Position numbers and translations under genes: made by a program. From Pseudanabaena sp. M085S1SP2A07QC (GTDB lineage Bacteria > Cyanobacteriota > Cyanobacteriia > Pseudanabaenales > Pseudanabaenaceae): a DNA stretch of 64,000 nt. The notes under the pieces are model-generated. The model ran no database searches and was not told the DNA's origin. It was given only the letters and a program-made list of their open reading frames with translations. The DNA lies in assembly GCA_020404895.1 (NCBI GenBank), contig JADBWK010000016.1, forward strand, positions 1 to 64,000, given 5' to 3'. Of this stretch, positions 10,756 through 18,672 are shown piece by piece. Every line of letters begins with the position of its first letter. Position 1 is the stretch's first letter.

Positions 10756-11101
10756 TTAATTATGTGAATGTAAACCAAACATGATTTTTTAAAGACTAAT
10801 CTTTCATTTGATTGAGATTAGATAAGTTATTTCTATAACTTTTGATATAGAACTTATCATACAGCCGTTCTAGGCAGATATGTCTAGATACGAAGCGTAA
10901 TCTTTTGATGCAATACTTAACAATCATTTGGTTCTGCTCTGAAATCCCCAGAGGTTGCGACTGTACTGTATTGTAGTATTGGCAAGTCTTGTACAGTAGT
11001 TAGTAATAGTTCACTCCGACTACTTTTTGATAAGATATTCCAATATTTTTGTTGAGATTTTCGCTATTTTCTTTATTTAATTTCATTTAATTCCTTTAAT
11101 C
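10756..11101. other. Divergent intergenic region, promoters only
   Basis: AT-rich spacer between the 72-aa gene and the PsbP-like gene, presumably holding both promoters. A TGTACTGTA and a later TGTACAGTA occur about 30 bp apart (near 10967-11000) but were not matched to a known operator. No gene or RNA was seen. Confidence 0.5.
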
Positions 11102-11650
11102 ATGCTTAAACGCGCCGTTTCTACCCTGCTTGTGGTATTTGCCTTATTTCTTACCAGTTGTGCTAGTACTCCTACAAGTGGTCTCGTGCCATTTTCAGAT
11201 AGTAAAGATGGCTATCGATTTTTATATCCCAACGGCTGGACAGAGACAAAAGGTAATTCTGCAATTGATATTTTGTTTCACGACATTATTGAACCTTCAG
11301 AAAATGTATCTGTTGCCATTAGCAAGCTAGAAACAGTAAAAACTCTCGAAGAAATTGGCGAACCCGAAGCGATCGGATTGCGCGTACAGCAACGTGTTGT
11401 TGCGCCACAAGGTTCTGGTCGTCAAGCAAAGTTGCTTAGTGCGACTCAGAGAGAATCAGGCGATCGCAACTATTACATTTTTGAATATGCTGTGCAGCGT
11501 CTGCAAGGCGAACCTCGCCATGACCTCGTAACGGTTTCTACTAATCGTGGTAACCTTTACACCCTGAGCATTTCTAGCTCTGAGAAACGTTGGAATAAAG
11601 TCAAAGATTTGTTTGCTAGAGTTGCCAAGTCTTTCAGTATTGGCGAATAA
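11102..11650 (+). CDS. PsbP-family lipoprotein (CyanoP-like)
   Basis: 182 residues. The N-terminal signal ends FLTSC, so Cys20 is probably lipidated, as in cyanobacterial PsbP (CyanoP), which sits on the lumenal face of thylakoids and helps photosystem II assembly. The mature part has the PsbP start FSDSKDGYRFLYPNGW, then alternating beta strands and the final KDLFARVAKSFSI segment. Length matches the family. It is followed 34 bp later by a response regulator-phosphatase on the same strand, so the two may be co-transcribed, though no functional link is known. Alternative: another PsbP-domain paralogue. Confidence 0.88.
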   Translation: MLKRAVSTLLVVFALFLTSCASTPTSGLVPFSDSKDGYRFLYPNGWTETKGNSAIDILFHDIIEPSENVSVAISKLETVKTLEEIGEPEAIGLRVQQRVVAPQGSGRQAKLLSATQRESGDRNYYIFEYAVQRLQGEPRHDLVTVSTNRGNLYTLSISSSEKRWNKVKDLFARVAKSFSIGE

Positions 11651-11684
11651 CAAGTAAAAATCTTTGTAAGTCTGCAATATTAAA

Positions 11685-12839
11685 ATGCTTCAAATTCTCG
11701 TCATTGATGATGATCCTACGATCAGAATGACTCTTCAGAGATTTCTGAAGAGTCAAGGCTATGATGCGATTGTAGCTAAGGATGGAGAAGAAGGATTGGC
11801 TAAGGCTAGAGAAATCCATCCATCTTTAATTATTTGCGACTGGATGATGCCCATCATTGATGGATTGGAGGTATGCCGCCAGATTAAGAGCAACCCAGAT
11901 CTAGCAAATATCTACCTCATTTTACTAACTGCGCGTGACCAAGAGGGTGACTTAGTGCGCGGTCTGGAAATGGGAGCAGATGACTTTTTGGGTAAGCCAC
12001 CACGAATTAATGAGTTACGAGCAAGGGTAAGAGCGGGGTTAAGACTATATAAGGCAACTGAGGAAATTCAAAGACAAAAACGATTAATTGAGCAAGAGTT
12101 AGCTCAGGCTTCGCAATATGTGCGATCGCTTTTACCCGAACCTCTTGAAGGTGAAGTTTCTATCCAATCTAGCTTTTTGCCATCAACGCAGCTTGGGGGA
12201 GATAGTTTTGACTATTTTTGGCTTGATAATGACAACTTAGCTCTTTACTTACTAGATGTTTCTGGGCATGGGGTTGGCTCAGCACTCTTATCTGTATCTG
12301 TTTTAAATTTGATGCGTACTCGCAGTCTAAAACATAGCAGAACATCTCAAGGCACGACCAATTTTTATAAACCCAGTGAAGTATTAATCGATCTCAACAA
12401 TACTTTTCAGATGTCGGTACATAATGAAATGTACTTCACGATCTGGTACGGCGTTTATAACAAGCAAACCCACCAGCTAGTTTATTCAAGTGGAGGACAT
12501 CCTCCTGCTGTTCTAATTTCTAATGAAGATATCCCTAAGATTAAGTTACTCAAAACCGCTGGTTTGCCGATTGGGATGATGCCTGATATTAATTATCAAG
12601 AGCAAGTTTGTGAGATTGATACTAGTAGTAGGCTATATCTATTTAGTGATGGGGTTTATGAAATCCCCCAAGAGAATGACAATATATGGGGTTTTAACGC
12701 TCTGATTGATACATTTATTAGAACTTCTAGCGATCGCAATTCACGGATTGAGCATATATTAACTTGCGTCAAAGCCGCTGCTAATAACCGTCCTTTTGAA
12801 GATGATTTATCTCTATTAGAAATCGAATTTCATATATAA
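11685..12839 (+). CDS. Response regulator with PP2C-type (RsbU/SpoIIE) phosphatase
   Basis: 384 residues. Receiver domain 1-120 with acidic DDD at 8-10, phospho-acceptor Asp52 in IICDWMMP and Lys104 in GKPP. A helical linker (about 122-150) leads to a SpoIIE-type phosphatase with metal-binding motifs LGGDSFDYF and LLDVSGHGVGSALLS, and FSDGVYE near the end. Such proteins dephosphorylate STAS-domain anti-sigma antagonists when the receiver is activated. A STAS protein lies directly downstream in the opposite orientation, a plausible substrate. Cytoplasmic. No sensor kinase or anti-sigma kinase is nearby. Confidence 0.93.
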   Translation: MLQILVIDDDPTIRMTLQRFLKSQGYDAIVAKDGEEGLAKAREIHPSLIICDWMMPIIDGLEVCRQIKSNPDLANIYLILLTARDQEGDLVRGLEMGADDFLGKPPRINELRARVRAGLRLYKATEEIQRQKRLIEQELAQASQYVRSLLPEPLEGEVSIQSSFLPSTQLGGDSFDYFWLDNDNLALYLLDVSGHGVGSALLSVSVLNLMRTRSLKHSRTSQGTTNFYKPSEVLIDLNNTFQMSVHNEMYFTIWYGVYNKQTHQLVYSSGGHPPAVLISNEDIPKIKLLKTAGLPIGMMPDINYQEQVCEIDTSSRLYLFSDGVYEIPQENDNIWGFNALIDTFIRTSSDRNSRIEHILTCVKAAANNRPFEDDLSLLEIEFHI

Positions 12840-12877
12840 AAAATAGAGAGGGAGGCTTTGCGTTCCTCTCTATTTTT
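12837..12877. terminator. Bidirectional terminator between phosphatase and STAS genes
   Basis: AAAAATAGAGAGG...CCTCTCTATTTTT with a short imperfect loop region. A-rich and T-rich ends serve both convergent genes. Confidence 0.85.
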
Positions 12878-12881
12878 AAAA

Positions 12882-13205
12882 TTAATTCAAGGTTGCATTA
12901 AATTCGTCAACTGTTGGGTAGATTTTAAAAATCTTGGTCATGCTAGTAAGTTCAAATAGCATTTGCACTTGATCATTAGCCCCACAAATCACCATGTCAC
13001 CACTACTATTACGGATTGCCTTGAGAGCTGAGACTAGCGCTCCCAAACCCGAACTATCCATAAAAGTAATCTCTTGAAGATCAACTAATAAATATTTGGG
13101 AGGGTTTGAAGCTGAGGCAATGTCATTAACTTGGCGACGAAAATCAGCCGCAGTTGTGACATCTAGCCTTCCTGAAGGCTGGATAATTTTTACTTGATTA
13201 CTCAT
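12882..13205 (-). CDS. STAS-domain anti-sigma factor antagonist
   Basis: 107 residues, a single STAS domain. It has the phosphorylation signature FMDSSGLGALVSAL, with Ser51/Ser52 as the candidate phospho-acceptors, and the typical opening VKIIQPSGRLDV. In partner-switching systems the dephosphorylated form binds an anti-sigma kinase and frees its target. The neighbouring RsbU-type phosphatase is the obvious candidate to dephosphorylate it. The kinase that would phosphorylate it is not in the window. Cytoplasmic. Family secure, pairing inferred from position. Confidence 0.93.
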   Translation of the reverse strand: MSNQVKIIQPSGRLDVTTAADFRRQVNDIASASNPPKYLLVDLQEITFMDSSGLGALVSALKAIRNSSGDMVICGANDQVQMLFELTSMTKIFKIYPTVDEFNATLN

Positions 13206-13261
13206 GAATTTTTTCTTTGCTTACACATTTGGTTTAATAATTGCAGAAATAAGTCGCTAAG

Positions 13262-13553
13262 CAAAATTAAATACAAAACCCCAAAAACTATACCACCTGT
13301 TGCACGGGCGGTATAGTTTTTGGCTTTGGTTTCTGTATTTTGCCGAGTCACTTTACTGATTAGTTATCAAGTTTTAAGTGGACTCATTACCATAAGCATA
13401 AATCTTTATCGATTTTTTTTGCTCTTATTTGGGTTTTAATAAAATCTTGTCACTATTAAGTAAGCAAGTGCAATTAAATATAAAACCCCAAAACTTGATT
13501 CTGTCCGCGCAACGAGCGGAACAAGTTTTGGTTCTAAATTTTAATTGTGCTGA
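13262..13553. repeat. Two related nested palindromes in the STAS-mrp gap
   Basis: The 390-bp gap carries two palindromes: 13281-13323 (CCAAAAACTATACC...) and 13488-13531 (CCAAAACTTG...TCCGC...). Their left borders are nearly the same (ATTAAATAYAAAACCCCAAAA), as are their right borders, while the inner arms are unrelated. This supports a repeat family with a constant outside and a variable inside. A promoter for mrp is expected after the second palindrome. Confidence 0.7.
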
Positions 13554-13595
13554 GGTACTTAAATACTTGTTTTAATATATAAATTCTCTAAATCT

Positions 13596-14681
13596 ATGGC
13601 TGGTTTACCTGATTTACAAGCGATTGAGGATGCACTAGCACCGATTATCGATCCCGATCGCCAAGAAAGTATTATTGAGCTGGATATGGTGCGTGATATC
13701 GCCATCAAGTCCAATGGGGTGATCAGTTTCACGTTATTACTAAATGATCCAAATAGTCCTAACCGCGATCCTTTAATCCAAGAATGTAAAACCGCTATTA
13801 AGGCGATCGCTTCCGTCAGTGATGTTTGGGTAAAGGTAATCGCCAATAGTCCTGCGATCGCTACACCTACCACACCAACAAGTTTATTAAAAGGTATTGA
13901 AGGCGTTAAATATGTCCTTGCAATCTCCAGCGGAAAAGGCGGCGTAGGCAAAACTTCGGTTGCTGTAAATGTTGCGGTTGCTCTTGCAGATATGGGTGCA
14001 AAGGTAGGCATTCTTGATGCAGATATCTATGGACCAAATGTACCTGTGATGTTGGGGATGGAGTCGGCTCAAGTAAAGGTGGTCAAGGCTGAAAATGGCG
14101 CTGATGTGGTCGAGCCAGCCTTTAACTATGGTGTAAAAATGATCTCCATGGCATTTTTAATTGCCAAAGATCAGCCTGTAGTTTGGCGTGGTCCAATGCT
14201 GAATGGTGTAATTCGTCAGTTTTTATACCAAGCAAACTGGGGCGAACTTGATTATTTGATTGTGGATATGCCTCCTGGGACAGGTGATGCTCAGTTAACG
14301 CTCACACAGTCTGTGCCATTGGCAGGGGCTGTGATCGTGACGACACCACAAACAGTTTCGCTCTTGGATTCACGCAAGGGTTTGAAGATGTTCCAAAATA
14401 TGGGTATCCCTGTTTTGGGCATTGTCGAAAATATGAGCTATTTCATTCCGCATGATATGCCTGATAAGCAATACGACATTTTTGGCTCTGGCGGCGGTAA
14501 GAAAACATCTGACGAGCTTGGTGTGGATTTACTTGGTTGTGTACCTCTAGAAATCAGTCTGCGCGAAGGTGGCGATCGCGGCGTGCCAATCGTATTAGGT
14601 CATCCTGAGTCTGCATCGGCTAAGGCTTTACGAGAAATTGCTAAGGCGATCGCGGCTAAAGTCCAAGAACAAGACAACTAA
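13596..14681 (+). CDS. mrp: Mrp/ApbC-family P-loop iron-sulfur carrier
   Basis: 361 residues. An N-terminal MIP18/DUF59-like domain (about 1-90) is followed by a ParA-type ATPase with deviant Walker A SGKGGVGKT (113-120) and switch regions DADIYGPNVP and VDMPPGTGDAQL. These proteins carry and deliver Fe-S clusters. The CxxC found in E. coli-type members is replaced by ENMSYFIPHDMPDKQYD, as is usual for the cyanobacterial/HCF101-like branch. Ends 50 bp before the hicA stop, convergent with the hicBA pair. A diverged fragment of the same gene end appears at 15279. Confidence 0.95.
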   Translation: MAGLPDLQAIEDALAPIIDPDRQESIIELDMVRDIAIKSNGVISFTLLLNDPNSPNRDPLIQECKTAIKAIASVSDVWVKVIANSPAIATPTTPTSLLKGIEGVKYVLAISSGKGGVGKTSVAVNVAVALADMGAKVGILDADIYGPNVPVMLGMESAQVKVVKAENGADVVEPAFNYGVKMISMAFLIAKDQPVVWRGPMLNGVIRQFLYQANWGELDYLIVDMPPGTGDAQLTLTQSVPLAGAVIVTTPQTVSLLDSRKGLKMFQNMGIPVLGIVENMSYFIPHDMPDKQYDIFGSGGGKKTSDELGVDLLGCVPLEISLREGGDRGVPIVLGHPESASAKALREIAKAIAAKVQEQDN

Positions 14682-14694
14682 AATTTAGTTCGGG

Positions 14695-14748
14695 GTACTT
14701 TTATGAGTAAATCGCCCCGAGCTTAGGGTGATTTACTCATAAAAGTAC
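14695..14748. terminator. 24-bp-arm palindrome between mrp and hicA ends
   Basis: GTACTTTTATGAGTAAATCGCCCC, a short loop, then a near-exact reverse complement. The right arm contains the hicA stop and last four codons, so the left arm is an inverted copy of the hicA end. It may terminate both convergent transcripts, though no strong T-run is visible. Confidence 0.65.
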
Positions 14749-14972
14749 GGAAACAGTTCTGATTCGAGAATATAGCGGGTAGCTTGTCGAAAGATTGATT
14801 GACAAGTTCCTGTGGCTAATTCACGGTGGTTAGGAATAGTTAGGGTTTCTTTACCAAGTGGAGTGATGCGACGCAACTTAATGTGACTCCCTTTCTGACT
14901 ATGAACGTCAAAACCAAATTTTTTGAAAATAGTAATCGCATCTGCACCAGAGAGTCGTTTAAGCTTTGACAT
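14733..14972 (-). CDS. hicA: HicA-like mRNA interferase toxin
   Basis: About 79 residues. The fold signature is clear: KRLSGADAITIFKKFGF, then KGSHIKLRR with the catalytic-type His30, and TIPNHRELATGT before the C-terminal helix. HicA toxins cleave mRNA through a double-stranded-RNA-binding-like fold. ATG at 14972 gives the canonical length and overlaps the end of hicB by 14 bp; an upstream start at 15017 would extend too far into hicB. The order antitoxin then toxin is the less common arrangement for hic loci but well known. The tail is slightly longer than usual (ESELFPYFYE). Confidence 0.85.
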   Translation of the reverse strand: MSKLKRLSGADAITIFKKFGFDVHSQKGSHIKLRRITPLGKETLTIPNHRELATGTCQSIFRQATRYILESELFPYFYE

Positions 14973-15210
14973 ATTCGGGTTGTAGCTCAAAGGTGACAAA
15001 AATTGATGGGTTGGCAACCAAACCGAAGTCTTCAGGATTTTCGTCTTCTAGATGTAACCCAACTGCTTCTATAAGATTTTCGACAACTTCATCTAGGGTG
15101 TTTCCCTGTGTGACCACTGATATTTCCAAACATTCGGCAACATAACCACCTTCTAAATTTGATCGAATAAATGATTTGATGTTTTGCTGAAGTTTGATGT
15201 GACTTTTCAT
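14959..15210 (-). CDS. hicB: HicB-like antitoxin
   Basis: 83 residues, with the partially degraded RNase H-like HicB fold: GGYVAECLEISVVTQGNTLDEVVENLIEAVGLHLED. It lacks a C-terminal DNA-binding domain, so it is of the short type whose autoregulation is less clear. It precedes hicA and overlaps it, implying translational coupling. It lies between the end of mrp and a diverged piece of mrp, which suggests that the module arrived with, or was inserted next to, another mrp copy. Family call good; activity untested. Confidence 0.85.
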   Translation of the reverse strand: MKSHIKLQQNIKSFIRSNLEGGYVAECLEISVVTQGNTLDEVVENLIEAVGLHLEDENPEDFGLVANPSIFVTFELQPEYVKA

Positions 15211-15278
15211 CTATGTTTCACGAATGATTAACGCAATTTTTCTATCATTTGTATGTTAGCGCGATCGCTGTTTGGTGA

Positions 15279-15384
15279 AGCGATCACGGTGCACCAATTG
15301 TGTTGGGTCATCCTGAGTCTGCTTCGGCTAGAGCTTTACGAGAGATTGCTAAGGCGATCGCGCGGCACTGGTCAATAAATTAGT
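15279..15384 (+). pseudogene. Diverged fragment of the mrp 3' end
   Basis: 84 bases (15279-15362) align without gaps to mrp 14571-14654 with 12 mismatches by hand count. In frame the fragment reads D-H-G-A-PIVLGHPESASA-R-ALREIAKAIA, against D-R-G-V and K in the intact gene, so most changes are synonymous. It then runs through unrelated codons to a TAG at 15382-15384. The pattern suggests it comes from a once-functional homologue, not a recent duplication. No upstream part of that copy is visible. Confidence 0.85.
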
Positions 15385-15420
15385 GGCAAGAGCAAATAGA
15401 GGCAGAGGGAAGGAGAAAGC

Positions 15421-15685
15421 GATGGAATGCCCCCCACAGCCAGAGCCAAAAGACAATCAAAAACGGCAAACATCACCACCAAGATGGCAAAGCTATCCAG
15501 AACTATTTGTGTAAAGGGATGCGGCAAGAGATTTAGTGAAAGGAGGAACGCCAATGTCAAGACTAAGAACACCAGTGAGTTTCGCATCCTTAGCTCTGAA
15601 GATGAGGAGTGAAGGGATGGGAATCAGAGCCAGTTGGAGAGTGGTTGAGCCTCAGGAAAAGCAGGAACTTCACCTGTTTCTGCAA
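15421..15685 (+). pseudogene. Degenerate transposase N-terminal half (IS1-like)
   Basis: Pieces of one protein appear in three frames in order: MECPP, then QKTIKNGKHHHQDGKAIQNY with LCKG, then CKGCGKRFSER-like residues (KGCGKRFSER), then GTPMSRLRTPVSFASLALKM with RSEGMGIRASWRV. A zinc-ribbon plus helix-turn-helix start of this type is typical of IS1-like and related cyanobacterial transposases. At least two frameshifts and a missing catalytic half make it dead. It ends at the stop codon of the neighbouring ABC permease. Family assignment is from memory. Confidence 0.6.
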
Positions 15686-16582
15686 TCATGCGATGCCTCG
15701 GCGCAAAGTACCACGAATGAATATGCTAACGAATATACCGAAACCTAATAAAGCGATCGCGGCGGAAAGGATTGTCATATTTCCCCAAGGCGCAGTAAAC
15801 ACAACGCTATCCCATGACCATGTGCTATGGCTGTACACATAACGGATTGGTTCAATCGCCCAAGATAGAGGATTAAGACTAGCAATCCATTGCAACCAAG
15901 TTGGCATAAAAGCCAGTGGTGCAAGAGCCGTACTAGAAAACATCAATGGCAAATTCACCAAGAAGATAAAGGCAAGCATCTCTTGATGTCCAGGCATAGC
16001 GAAAGCAAGTCCCAAACTCAACATCGTAAAGTCTACGATCAGCAGCATCAAGATTAAAGACATTACGGCTAAACCACTTAGGCTCGGTAACCCAGCACCC
16101 ATAAGTCCACTGACCGAGACGATCGCTAAAGTCTGCACCATACTTAGGGCAATGATAAAAATCGCGGAAGCGGCAATGATCGAAAATCGGGATACTAGGG
16201 GCGCGACTAAGATGCGATTGAGGAAACCAAATTCGCGATCGAATAGCATCGGCAATCCTGAATTAAGTGCGCTACTAAAGGCTGTAAATACAATGATCCC
16301 CGCCGCTAAAAATTGCACATAGGTCTGACCATCGCCGACTAAACCTTTAGGTAATCCGCTAAATAATGCGCCAAACAGCAACAACCACATCAATGGCTGC
16401 AACACACCTGCGATCAAAGTTGTAGGGCGGCGACGTAGTTGGATAAATAGGCGTGTGGTTAAAGCCGTTACCTCTTGTCGAAAGTCAGCCGACCAAAAAT
16501 TGGGCTTGGGACTTTCGGGAATGAATATTTGCTTTGGCTGTGGATCTTGGGTTAATAAAGGAGGAGGGGAGGTTTGAGTCAT
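15686..16582 (-). CDS. ABC-2 type transporter permease
   Basis: About 298 residues with six hydrophobic segments between roughly residues 40 and 295, in the DrrB/NodJ-like arrangement. The central AAGIIVFTAFSSALNSGLPM and later NPLSWAIEPIRY are typical of drug- or lipid-exporting ABC-2 permeases. Inner-membrane protein. The first ~30 residues are hydrophilic. ATG at 16582 is chosen; an in-frame ATG at 16621 would add 13 residues and cannot be excluded. No ATP-binding partner is adjacent, so the cognate ATPase lies elsewhere. Substrate unknown. Its 3' end abuts a transposase remnant. Confidence 0.85.
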   Translation of the reverse strand: MTQTSPPPLLTQDPQPKQIFIPESPKPNFWSADFRQEVTALTTRLFIQLRRRPTTLIAGVLQPLMWLLLFGALFSGLPKGLVGDGQTYVQFLAAGIIVFTAFSSALNSGLPMLFDREFGFLNRILVAPLVSRFSIIAASAIFIIALSMVQTLAIVSVSGLMGAGLPSLSGLAVMSLILMLLIVDFTMLSLGLAFAMPGHQEMLAFIFLVNLPLMFSSTALAPLAFMPTWLQWIASLNPLSWAIEPIRYVYSHSTWSWDSVVFTAPWGNMTILSAAIALLGFGIFVSIFIRGTLRRGIA

Positions 16583-16651
16583 ATCTTTAAATCTGGACAA
16601 ATTAGCCACTATATCAATCATAGCGTTTTGTCATTGACTCAGTCAGCGATC

Positions 16652-16704
16652 AAATTTAACGAAAAAAAAGACTCGCTTTGCGAGTCTTTTTTTTCGTTAA
16701 ATTT
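16652..16704. terminator. Strong palindrome/terminator after pntB
   Basis: AAATTTAACGAAAAAAAAGACTCGC, loop TTT, exact reverse complement. The right arm includes the pntB stop codon. Long A and T runs on both sides of the GC stem make it a good intrinsic terminator for pntB. Confidence 0.85.
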
Positions 16705-18109
16705 GCTTTAACTCATTGGCAAGCTTGCCAACCATGTCCTTTGCACCACCAAATAGCATCATCGTTTTTTGTTGATAGAACAAGTCATTTTCGACACCCG
16801 CAAAACCAGCACTCATACCTCGCTTAATGACGATCGCATTTTTAGCTTTATCCACATCTAAAATTGGCATTCCATAAATGGGGCTAGCTTGATTAGTCCT
16901 TGCCGCAGGATTAACCACATCATTCGCCCCGATGATCAATACCACATCGGTATTCTCAAACTGAGTATTGATATCGTCCATGTCATAGAGTTGCGAGTAA
17001 GGTACATTAGCCTCCGCTAGCAATACGTTCATATGACCTGGCATCCGCCCCGCCACAGGATGGATGGCAAACTTCACTTCTACACCTTTGCGTTCGAGCA
17101 TGTCCGATAACTCACGCACAGCGTGCTGAGCTTGAGCGACTGCCATGCCATAGCCAGGCACAATTACCACCGATCTCGCATAACCCAACATTATCGCGCA
17201 TTCTTCGGGGTCAATAGTTTTAACAGTTTTGTTGCTGCTGTCGCCCGCGTCACCATCGGTGACTAAGGTTGTGCCAAAGCCACTAAATAGCACATTGGGA
17301 AGAGTACGGTTCATCGCCTTACACATAATTTGGGTAAGGATCAAGCCTGAAGCGCCGACTAATGCGCCTGAAATAATCAATACATTATTCATCACCACAA
17401 AGCCTGCGGCACTAGCGGCAACCCCTGACAGAGAATTCAGCAGCGAGATTACCACGGGCATATCACCGCCGCCAATGGGGATCACAAACAATACGCCGAC
17501 TAGTAGCGAAATGATATTAATGCCAATGAATGAGACCAGATCCGCAGGATTGACAATCAGCATGGCTGCACCAACGACAAAAGTGGCTAGCAGCAGAATA
17601 TTGATGGTTTGCTGATAGGCAAATCGAATCGGTGCGCCCTTCATGATCCCTTGCAATTTGGCAAAAGCAATCATGCTACCCGTAAAGGTAATATTGCCGA
17701 TGAGAACACTAGCGGTAATCGAAAGATTATCGACCAATGGCAATGTCAACCCATGACTGACTACCCGCCAATATTCGCCTACAGCTACTAAAGATGAAGC
17801 CAAACCGCCCAAACCATTGAGTAAGCCAACCATCTGCGGCATATCGGTCATCGCCACTTTGTAAGCAATTAGAGAACCGATCGCAGAGCCGATCGCAATC
17901 GCCACCAAAATCAAGCTATAGCTCAATACTTGCTTGTCAAGTAACGTAGCTACAACCGCTAGCAACATGGCGATCGCGCCTAGCAAATTTCCCTGACGTG
18001 CTGTAGCAGGCGATCCCATCTGTTTGAGACCAACCATAAATAGAGAAGCTGCTACCAAATAGGTAAGCTGAATCCCTGTGGGGACATAATCCAAAATATT
18101 TTCTAGCAT
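16697..18109 (-). CDS. pntB: NAD(P) transhydrogenase subunit beta
   Basis: 470 residues. Nine or so membrane helices occupy the first ~270 residues (domain II), followed by the NADP(H)-binding domain III with VIVPGYGMAVAQAQHAV and GANDVVNPAA, then KRGMSAGFAGVEN. With PntA it couples proton movement to hydride transfer between NADH and NADP+. Third gene of the pntA1-pntA2-pntB set, 6 bp after pntA2. Plasma or thylakoid membrane. Length normal. Confidence 0.97.
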   Translation of the reverse strand: MLENILDYVPTGIQLTYLVAASLFMVGLKQMGSPATARQGNLLGAIAMLLAVVATLLDKQVLSYSLILVAIAIGSAIGSLIAYKVAMTDMPQMVGLLNGLGGLASSLVAVGEYWRVVSHGLTLPLVDNLSITASVLIGNITFTGSMIAFAKLQGIMKGAPIRFAYQQTINILLLATFVVGAAMLIVNPADLVSFIGINIISLLVGVLFVIPIGGGDMPVVISLLNSLSGVAASAAGFVVMNNVLIISGALVGASGLILTQIMCKAMNRTLPNVLFSGFGTTLVTDGDAGDSSNKTVKTIDPEECAIMLGYARSVVIVPGYGMAVAQAQHAVRELSDMLERKGVEVKFAIHPVAGRMPGHMNVLLAEANVPYSQLYDMDDINTQFENTDVVLIIGANDVVNPAARTNQASPIYGMPILDVDKAKNAIVIKRGMSAGFAGVENDLFYQQKTMMLFGGAKDMVGKLANELKQI

Positions 18110-18115
18110 GGTGCT

Positions 18116-18406
18116 TTACGCCTCTTTCTTTTTGAACATTTGCAACATGCGATCGGTAACTAGAAATCCGCCGACAACATTGATCGTGGCGCAGACAACC
18201 GAGATCAGTCCTAAAATCACAGAAATATTGGGATTCACATCGCTACCTGCCACAATCAAAGCACCAATGACGGATATGCCTGAAATAGCGTTAGACCCTG
18301 ACATCAGGGGAGTATGTAATGTTGGAGGAACCTTGTTAATTACTTCAAATCCTGCAAAGGAAGCAAGCACAAAGACAAATAGAGCACTAATTAATGATTC
18401 GTTCAT
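18116..18406 (-). CDS. pntA2: NAD(P) transhydrogenase subunit alpha part 2
   Basis: 96 residues, almost entirely three to four membrane helices, ending in basic FKKKEA. It matches the membrane portion of PntA that is split off as a separate polypeptide in cyanobacteria and several other bacteria. PPTLHTPLMSGSNAISGI is a conserved helix of this subunit. It lies between pntA1 and pntB, with a 6-bp gap to pntB. The gap to pntA1 is unusually long (266 bp) and filled by two repeats. Confidence 0.95.
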   Translation of the reverse strand: MNESLISALFVFVLASFAGFEVINKVPPTLHTPLMSGSNAISGISVIGALIVAGSDVNPNISVILGLISVVCATINVVGGFLVTDRMLQMFKKKEA

Positions 18407-18491
18407 AGTTGTTTAACGAACTTGTTGACTTCAGTGCCAACAAGTTCAAATCAATTGAATGTGAATTAAGACTTAAACCCAGTAAGGGTTT

Positions 18492-18528
18492 TCAAAAAAC
18501 AAAATGGCGTAGCCATTTTGTTTTTTGA
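18492..18528. repeat. Palindrome inside the pnt operon
   Basis: TCAAAAAACAAAATGGC, loop GTA, exact reverse complement. It lies between pntA1 and pntA2 and has T-runs within the arms, so it might attenuate transcription of the downstream pnt genes. Confidence 0.75.
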
Positions 18529-18555
18529 TATTAGAAACCATTTAAGAATTGTCTA

Positions 18556-18629
18556 GATCCCCCCAGCCCCCCTTAAAAAGGGGGGAGAATTTAATTCTTC
18601 CCCCTTTTTAAGGGGGATTGAGGGGGATC
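18556..18629. repeat. C/G-block inverted repeat (CCCCTTAAAAAGGGG type)
   Basis: A 74-bp imperfect palindrome starting GATCCCCC and ending GGGGGATC, built of CCCCCTTTTTAAGGGGG blocks. Such repeats are widespread in cyanobacterial genomes. It interrupts the pnt operon between pntA1 and pntA2. Confidence 0.85.
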
Positions 18630-18672
18630 TCTTAGAGCTTTTGACCGCAGAAAGTATTTCTTAAATGTTTAC

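Noticed and set aside
13559-14011. Open frame opposite the start of mrp
   Set aside because: Mirrors a clear coding sequence; composition is that of an antisense frame.
15372-15587. Hydrophobic minus-strand frame
   Set aside because: Lies opposite the degenerate transposase; hydrophobicity is a by-product of its antisense.
18556-18629. CRISPR-like or array-like repeat
   Set aside because: Single inverted repeat without regularly spaced units; no cas genes in the window.
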